DNA of 64,000 nucleotides from Lysobacter sp. yr284 (GTDB lineage: Bacteria; Pseudomonadota; Gammaproteobacteria; Xanthomonadales; Xanthomonadaceae), in contig NZ_FNPT01000001.1 in assembly GCF_900107375.1 (NCBI RefSeq), positions 1,240,001 to 1,304,000 on the forward strand, given 5' to 3'. Each line of letters begins with the position of its first letter. Position 1 is the stretch's first letter. Both the position numbers and the translations under genes were made by a program. Of the stretch, positions 59,328 to 64,000 are shown piece after piece. Below the pieces are notes generated by a model, which saw nothing but the letters and a program-made list of their open reading frames with translations, was not told where the DNA came from and searched no databases.

Positions 59328-60163
59328 TCGTTTACATGTTCCCCGGCCAGGGATCGCAGCATCCGGGCATGGGCAAGGAATTGTTCGAGTCCTATCCCGA
59401 GTACGTCGAAAAGGCCGACGAGGTCCTCGGCCATTCGCTGGCCGAGTTGTGCCTGCAAGAGTCCGACCCGCGCCTGAACCGCACCGAGTTCACGCAACCT
59501 GCCTTGTTCGCGGTCAACGTGCTGTCCTACCTGCGCCGGATCGAGGACAGCGGCCGCTTCCCCGACTGGGTCGTGGGCCACAGCCTCGGCGAGTACAACG
59601 CGCTGTTCGCGGCCGGCGTCTTCGACTTCGAAACCGGACTGCGCCTGGTGCAGCGCCGCGGCCAACTGATGTCCCAGGCCAGCGGCGGCGGCATGGCGGC
59701 GGTGATCGGTCTGCCGGCCGATGAAGTCCTCTCGCGCCTGCGCGCGGCCGGCCTGGACGGCATCGACATCGCCAACCACAACGCGCCGCGGCAAATCGTC
59801 ATCGCCGGCCCGAGCGACGACATCGACCGCGCCGCCGAGTTGTTCCAAAGCCCGACGCGCTGTGTCCGGCTGCGCGTCAGCGGCGCGTTCCATTCCCGGC
59901 AGATGCGCGCGCCGCGCGACGCGTTCGGCGATTTCGTGCGCACGCAGAGGTTGCGGGCGCCGCGCCTGCCGGTGATCGCCAATGCCACCGCGCAGCCCTA
60001 CAGCGACGAACGGCTGGCCGAGACCCTGGTCGAACAGATTGCCAGCCCGGTGCGCTGGACCGAGATCCTCGACTACCTCAAGCACCGCGGCGCGCAGGAA
60101 TTCGTCGAGATCGGGCCTGGCACCGTGCTCACCAATCTGCTGCGCGAACACGCCGCCGCGTGA
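59324..60163 (+). CDS. Trans-acting malonyl-CoA acyltransferase
   Basis: A 279-aa FabD-like acyltransferase. It begins VYMFPGQGSQHPGMG, has the nucleophile motif GHSLGEY (S87), the catalytic His in GAFHS, and QRRGQLM, in which R112 aligns with the malonate-binding Arg117 of E. coli FabD. It should therefore load malonyl units from CoA onto all the ACPs of the AT-less PKS. It is shorter than many stand-alone ATs (about 300-320 aa) but ends properly with IGPGTVLTNLL. The start overlaps the PKS stop (ATGA), and its stop overlaps the next start (GTGA), so dosage is tied to the synthase. Nothing points to a methylmalonyl preference, and methyl groups are explained by the four MT domains. Confidence 0.93.
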   Translation: MIVYMFPGQGSQHPGMGKELFESYPEYVEKADEVLGHSLAELCLQESDPRLNRTEFTQPALFAVNVLSYLRRIEDSGRFPDWVVGHSLGEYNALFAAGVFDFETGLRLVQRRGQLMSQASGGGMAAVIGLPADEVLSRLRAAGLDGIDIANHNAPRQIVIAGPSDDIDRAAELFQSPTRCVRLRVSGAFHSRQMRAPRDAFGDFVRTQRLRAPRLPVIANATAQPYSDERLAETLVEQIASPVRWTEILDYLKHRGAQEFVEIGPGTVLTNLLREHAAA

Positions 60164-61872
60164 GCGCAGGCACGCCACGCAGCTGGCTGCATCCGATCAG
60201 CCTGAGCAAGGACGGTCTGACCGGACGGGCCGCCTTGTGCCTGAGCGAAGCCGATCCCGCGCAGGCGGCGATGCCGCAATCGCCGCACTGCGATCTGCTG
60301 CACGACAACGAACGCAGGCGCCTGGACGAGATGCGTTTCGAGCGCCGCCGCGACAGCTATTGGCTCGGGCGCTGCTGCGCCAAACGCGCGCTCGCGGCGA
60401 TCCGCGACATAGCGCCGCAGCGGATCGAGATCGCCAGCGGCGTCTGGGGCCAGCCGATCGTGGTCGGCGAGGTGCCCGGCCAGCCGGTCCAGGTCAGCAT
60501 CAGCCACAGCGCCGCGATCGGCGCGGCGGTCGCGTTCGACGCGGCGTTTCCGATGGGCGTGGATGTGGAATCCCCGGATTCGGTAGCGCGCCTGGACCCG
60601 GCGCGCTGGAGCTGCGAGGAAGAGCGCCGGCAATGGCTTTCGGGCGACGACGCCCTTCTGCCGGCCCTGCTGTGGAGCGCCAAGGAAGCGGTCGCCAAAG
60701 TGCTGCATTCGGGTTTGAGCGCGCCGCCGGAATTGCTGCGGATCGAACGGTTGCGCGAGGACGCCGGCCTGTGGCGCTACGGCTTTCGCCACTTGCCCCA
60801 TGTCGAAGGCCTGACCCTGCCCCACCAAGGCCAGGTGCTGTCGCTGGCGTTCCCCAAGGACAGCCTGGATGTCGGGCAAATACGCGGCTTGTCGGGCCTG
60901 GCCAAGGCAGGCGACAGACCGCGGGTGGTGTTCATGTTCTCCGGGCAGGGTTCGCAGTACTACCAAATGGGGCGCGAACTGTTCGAGCACGATCCGATCT
61001 TCGCCGAACACATGCGCCATGGCGCGCGAACGCTCGAACGCCTGTCCGGAGTCGATCTGCTGCAAGTGATCTACGCCGGCGGGCGCCCCAAGACCGAACC
61101 CTTCGTCGAACTCGGCCATACCCACCCGGCCCTGTTCCTGATCCAGTACGCACTGGCCCGGACCCTGCTCGACAAAGGCGTCCGGCCGGACCTGTTGCTC
61201 GGCGCGAGCCTGGGCGAATTCGTCGCCATCGCCGTCGCCGAGGCGGTGCCGTTCGAGCAGGCCGCAGGCATGGTGCTCGAACACGCACGGCTGGTCGCCG
61301 AGCACAGCCCGCGCGGGGCGATGATCGCGGTGCTGGCATCGCCGGAGCTGTATCGCAGCGAGCCGCGTCTGCACCGCCTGTGCGAACTGGCCGGCGAGAA
61401 CTTCGATCGCCACTTCGTGATCGCGCTGCCGTTGGATACCCGGCTCGAGGTCAAGCGGATACTGGCCGAACATGGCGTCAGCCACCAAGAACTGCCGGTA
61501 CAGTACGCATTCCACTCATCGCAGATGGACCGGGTCTGCAGCGAATACGCCCTGCGCATGGCCGGCGTCGCGCCGCGCCCGCCGCGTTGGCCGGTCCTGT
61601 CCTGCGCCAGCGGCGCTTATCTCGGCGGCGACCTGACCGATCACCTCGCCCGCCTCGCGCGCGCGCCGATCGACTTCCGCGCGACCGTGCAGCGCCTGCT
61701 GTCGCAAGGCGATTGCCTGCTGCTCGATCTCGGCCCCAGCGGCACGCTGGCCACCCATGCCCGCTACGGCCATGCGACCGACGCCGGATTCAAGGCGGTC
61801 AGCGCAATGACCCCTTTCGGCAACGACGTGTACACCCTCAATCAGACCCTGGATGCATTCGCCGCGCTTTAG
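60160..61872 (+). CDS. Phosphopantetheinyl transferase fused to an acyl-hydrolase-like AT domain
   Basis: A 570-aa two-domain protein with a GTG start. Residues 1-235 are a Sfp-type 4'-phosphopantetheinyl transferase: GVDVES (133-138) and WSAKEAVAKVL (172-182), the Mg-binding and catalytic motifs, are intact; it should activate the ACP/PCP domains. Residues about 255-570 have an acyltransferase fold starting with VVFMFSGQGSQYYQMG, with GASLGEF (S350) and FHSSQM. In this half the Arg that binds the malonyl carboxylate is replaced by H375 (EHARLV, where ATs have RRGxLM), and GHS is GAS. These changes are typical of PedC-like acyl hydrolases, which clear stalled acyl chains from ACPs in trans-AT systems. 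A PPTase-acyl hydrolase fusion is unusual. An acyltransferase for another, non-malonyl unit such as the aryl starter is an alternative. Confidence 0.88.
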   Translation: MSAGTPRSWLHPISLSKDGLTGRAALCLSEADPAQAAMPQSPHCDLLHDNERRRLDEMRFERRRDSYWLGRCCAKRALAAIRDIAPQRIEIASGVWGQPIVVGEVPGQPVQVSISHSAAIGAAVAFDAAFPMGVDVESPDSVARLDPARWSCEEERRQWLSGDDALLPALLWSAKEAVAKVLHSGLSAPPELLRIERLREDAGLWRYGFRHLPHVEGLTLPHQGQVLSLAFPKDSLDVGQIRGLSGLAKAGDRPRVVFMFSGQGSQYYQMGRELFEHDPIFAEHMRHGARTLERLSGVDLLQVIYAGGRPKTEPFVELGHTHPALFLIQYALARTLLDKGVRPDLLLGASLGEFVAIAVAEAVPFEQAAGMVLEHARLVAEHSPRGAMIAVLASPELYRSEPRLHRLCELAGENFDRHFVIALPLDTRLEVKRILAEHGVSHQELPVQYAFHSSQMDRVCSEYALRMAGVAPRPPRWPVLSCASGAYLGGDLTDHLARLARAPIDFRATVQRLLSQGDCLLLDLGPSGTLATHARYGHATDAGFKAVSAMTPFGNDVYTLNQTLDAFAAL

Positions 61873-61969
61873 GCGGTAATCGAAGCTGCCGGCGCGGGCG
61901 CCCCGGCGCTGCGCCCCGGCTGCGCTGCGGCGCTCCGGTAGTTCGACTTCACCACAGGAGACAGGCGGG

Positions 61970-62758
61970 ATGGCCGTTTGGTGCAATGGCGCAATCGCAA
62001 GCGAGACGTTGATCATCGATCCCAGCGATCGCGGCTTTACCCTGGGCGACGGCATATTCGAGACGATCAAATGGTCGGACGGCCACGCACGGTGGCTGGA
62101 TCGCCATTTCATGCGGCTGCGCGCCTCCGCCGAGTTTCTGGCGATCCCCTTGCATTGGAGCGATGCGCAACTGGGCGATGCGATCGCCGCCGTCGTACGG
62201 GCCGAAGGCCTGGACGCGGCGGCGGTCCGCCTGACCTTGACTCGCGGACCGGCACCGCGCGGCATCCTGCCGCCGGCGAATCCGCGCCCCACCGTCGTCG
62301 TCACCGCCGGACCGCTGCCGCCGCTCAAGCCCGTCACGGCGATCATCGCGACGCAAGTAAGACGCAACGAGCACTCCATGCTGTCGCGGATCAAGTCGCT
62401 TTGCTACGCCGACAACATCCTGGCCAGCCGGGAGGCGGCGGACAAAGGCGCCGACCAGGCGTTGCTGTTGAATACGGCGGGCAGAATCGCGGAGGCCGCG
62501 ATAGCCAATCTGTTCATCCGGCATGGAAACGATTTGATAACCCCGCCCTTGTCCGAAGGGGCGTTGCCTGGCGTCATGCGCGGCGTATTGATGGACAACT
62601 GCCGCGTGATCGAACGCAGCATTACGCCGCAGATGCTGACCGACGCAGAATACGCGTTCCTCAGCAGCAGCATCGGCTTGCGCTTGCTGACCCATGTCGA
62701 TGGCGCGCGATTGAGCGAGAATCCGCACGTGCTGCAACCGTTCGCCGAGTGGAGCTAA
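61970..62758 (+). CDS. pabC: Aminodeoxychorismate lyase-like class IV aminotransferase (PabC)
   Basis: A 262-aa PLP enzyme of fold type IV. K142 in SRIKSLCYADN is the expected Schiff-base lysine; GFTLGDGIFET near residue 22 and GRIAEAAIANLF (E175) are the other family blocks. In context it is most likely 4-amino-4-deoxychorismate lyase, releasing pyruvate to give p-aminobenzoate from the product of the PabA/PabB pair at the other end of the operon. Branched-chain or D-amino-acid aminotransferase is possible from fold alone. A gap of 97 bp separates it from the PPTase-AT gene, and AGGAG precedes its ATG, so it has its own translation start; it might have its own promoter, but it lies on the same strand. 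A hairpin (62764-62781) follows the stop. Confidence 0.85.
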   Translation: MAVWCNGAIASETLIIDPSDRGFTLGDGIFETIKWSDGHARWLDRHFMRLRASAEFLAIPLHWSDAQLGDAIAAVVRAEGLDAAAVRLTLTRGPAPRGILPPANPRPTVVVTAGPLPPLKPVTAIIATQVRRNEHSMLSRIKSLCYADNILASREAADKGADQALLLNTAGRIAEAAIANLFIRHGNDLITPPLSEGALPGVMRGVLMDNCRVIERSITPQMLTDAEYAFLSSSIGLRLLTHVDGARLSENPHVLQPFAEWS

Positions 62759-62763
62759 GGGGC

Positions 62764-62781
62764 GAAGCGTCATCCCGCTTC
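62764..62781 (+). terminator. Weak hairpin after the biosynthetic operon
   Basis: GAAGCG (62764-62769) and CGCTTC (62776-62781) form a 6-bp stem with a 6-base loop, seven bases after the pabC stop. Only short T stretches follow, so it is a modest candidate for the end of the long operon. Confidence 0.3.
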
Positions 62782-63350
62782 ACCTCTGTTTCCCGCATCT
62801 TCGGCGGAGAACTTCCAAAGGCACGACGGTCACATCGACCCGTTGGGCCGCTATCCGACATTCATGAAGTCCCCGCACCGCTCGCCAAGCCACAGGGCCG
62901 CCCGCATTTACAGCGCGGCACGCCGTTAGATTTGCATCCAACCGCGGGCTTCGCCGTTGCCCGAACGATTTCCCTTCACCCGCCACCCCACAACAGCTTC
63001 GACTTGCGAACCAAGAATCGATAGTTGGCGAATGCTGACAGCGCATGAAGTTTTAAATGATTGTGCAGCGCCAGTAAATCGACGAAGCAGCGCGAAGGTC
63101 ATGTACTAGCGCCCATCCCACTGCGTTACGGCAAGAGCGCTTCGCCCACCGCAGCGCCAGTCGCGTGCGGGAAGGGGAGCAGTCCAGTTGGTTGATCAGC
63201 AAGAGGGGGCACAATCTCTCGCGCAAACGTTCCCGCTTGCGGTAGAACGACATCCACCAATCGGAAGCATCGGTGCGTTGGCCACCTGTTCCACAGCCAC
63301 CCTTTTTAATCAGTCCCGACCACATGGAAACCTAACGCATGGGGTAAGGC
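62782..63350. other. Intergenic stretch without a recognisable gene
   Basis: About 570 bp between the end of the biosynthetic operon and the ssb terminator. Frames on both strands are short, have no family resemblance and no good ribosome binding sites. The longest minus-strand frame (63053-63325, 90 aa, with DWWMSFYRKRERLRERL) shows some protein-like character but no family that I can name. No tRNA or inverted terminal repeats were seen. Confidence 0.5.
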
Positions 63351-63390
63351 AAAAAGAAAGGCAGGAGACCAGAGGCCTCCTACCCTTTCG
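63351..63390 (-). terminator. Rho-independent terminator of ssb
   Basis: Read on the minus strand, GAAAGGGTAGGAG pairs with CTCCTGCCTTTC across a 9-base loop, with one bulge, followed by TTTTT. It lies about 30 bp after the ssb stop and is a standard intrinsic terminator. Confidence 0.75.
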
Positions 63391-63421
63391 TAAAAATGTA
63401 CGACTGAGAACAGATAGTGAC

Positions 63422-64000
63422 TTAGAACGGGATATCGTCGTCCGCGAAATCGTCGCCGAAGTCGTTGGACTTGGCCGGCGGCGCCTCGCGGCGCTGGCCG
63501 GAATCGCGGTTGCCACCGCCACCGCCACCGTAACCGCCACCACCGCCGCCGCCCGAGGAACGGGCCGGACGTTCGCCACCGCCACCACCACCACCACCAC
63601 CGCCGCCGCCGCCGCCGCCGCCGCGATATTCGCCACGGCCGCCGCCTTCGGAACGAGCGCCGCCACCGCCACCGCCTTCGCCGCCACCGCCGAGCATCTG
63701 CATCTCATCGGCGATGATGTCGGTGAAATACTTCTCGACGCCGTCCTGGCCGGTGAACTTGTCGTAGCGGATCGAGCCTTCGATATAGACCTGGCGGCCC
63801 TTGCGCAGGTACTCGCCGGCGATCTCGCCGAGCTTGCCGAACAGCTTGACCCGGTGCCACTCGGTGCGTTCCTGGTTGTTGCCGTCGCGATCCTTGCGGA
63901 CGCTGGTGGTGGCCAGGCTGATCGTGGTCACGGCCATGCCGCCCTGGGTGTACTTGGTCTCCGGATCGTTGCCGAGGTTGCCGACCAGGATGACTTTATT
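63422..64000 (-). CDS. ssb: Single-stranded DNA-binding protein SSB (5' end outside window)
   Basis: The visible 192 codons encode SSB. The OB-fold starts in the window at [17 protein letters not shown] and continues with [27 protein letters not shown] and GSIRYDKF; it is followed by a long Gly-rich linker (about residues 115-175 of the visible part) and the acidic tail DDDIPF, which recruits partner proteins. Normally MARGI or similar precedes NKVIL, so about five residues lie beyond position 64000. The Gly linker, with runs of five or more Gly, is longer than in E. coli and similar to Xanthomonad SSBs. It is a housekeeping gene and marks the chromosomal flank of the biosynthetic operon. Confidence 0.95.
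   Translation of the reverse strand, partial: NKVILVGNLGNDPETKYTQGGMAVTTISLATTSVRKDRDGNNQERTEWHRVKLFGKLGEIAGEYLRKGRQVYIEGSIRYDKFTGQDGVEKYFTDIIADEMQMLGGGGEGGGGGGARSEGGGRGEYRGGGGGGGGGGGGGGGGERPARSSGGGGGGGYGGGGGGNRDSGQRREAPPAKSNDFGDDFADDDIPF

Noticed and set aside
63053-63325. Minus-strand 90-aa frame considered as a transposase remnant
   Set aside because: No DDE or HTH motif, no inverted repeats, and composition typical of intergenic GC-rich DNA.
63530-63690. CCACCGCCG repeats considered as a repeat element or CRISPR-like array
   Set aside because: They encode the Gly-rich linker of SSB; there are no spacers or conserved direct repeats.

Overview
The window is high-GC (about 70% in genes) gammaproteobacterial DNA. 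The Gly-rich SSB, the PIAGT-type PabB domain and the general gene style suggest a Xanthomonadaceae member, most likely Lysobacter or a close relative. The taxon is an inference; no rRNA or other marker is present.

Left flank (1-11.7 kb). In order: a secreted hypothetical protein next to a secreted papain-like cysteine protease; a UvrA2-type ABC ATPase (minus strand); a DapA-like aldolase with a class II aldolase (minus strand), divergent from an XRE-cupin regulator across a promoter with two overlapping palindromes; and a large secreted BNR-4/ulvan-lyase-like protein. At 9.85-10.76 kb two broken gene remnants meet head to head, a NodT/TolC-type efflux outer-membrane protein and an AraC-family regulator. 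About 1.4 kb of gene-poor, lower-GC DNA follows.

Core (about 12.2-62.8 kb). All genes are on the plus strand, mostly with 4-base or 1-base start/stop overlaps, and look like one transcription unit of about 50 kb. It encodes a hybrid NRPS/trans-AT PKS. Precursor genes make p-aminobenzoate (PabB domain fused to an aryl-acid ligase, PabA, and PabC at the far end). An AurF-type diiron N-oxygenase with all seven metal ligands points to oxidation of the aryl amine towards nitro. An MFS exporter and an ABC-F protein look like self-protection, and the ABC-F hints at a ribosome-directed product. A degenerate isochorismatase-fold protein and an FAD oxidoreductase come next. The assembly line has three proteins (2454, 8213 and 1858 aa): C-A(Gly)-PCP, then eight KS modules with no integrated AT. 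These carry four C-methyltransferases, six KRs, four DHs and a terminal thioesterase. A malonyl-type AT and a fused PPTase/acyl-hydrolase-like protein follow.

A colinear reading predicts a p-nitro- (or p-amino-) benzoyl-glycyl starter extended by eight C2 units, carrying four alpha-methyls, a diene and several hydroxyls. I do not recall a characterised product with this architecture, so it is the best candidate for an undescribed system here.

Right flank (62.8-64 kb). A non-coding stretch with a rho-independent terminator, then ssb on the minus strand, cut by the window end.
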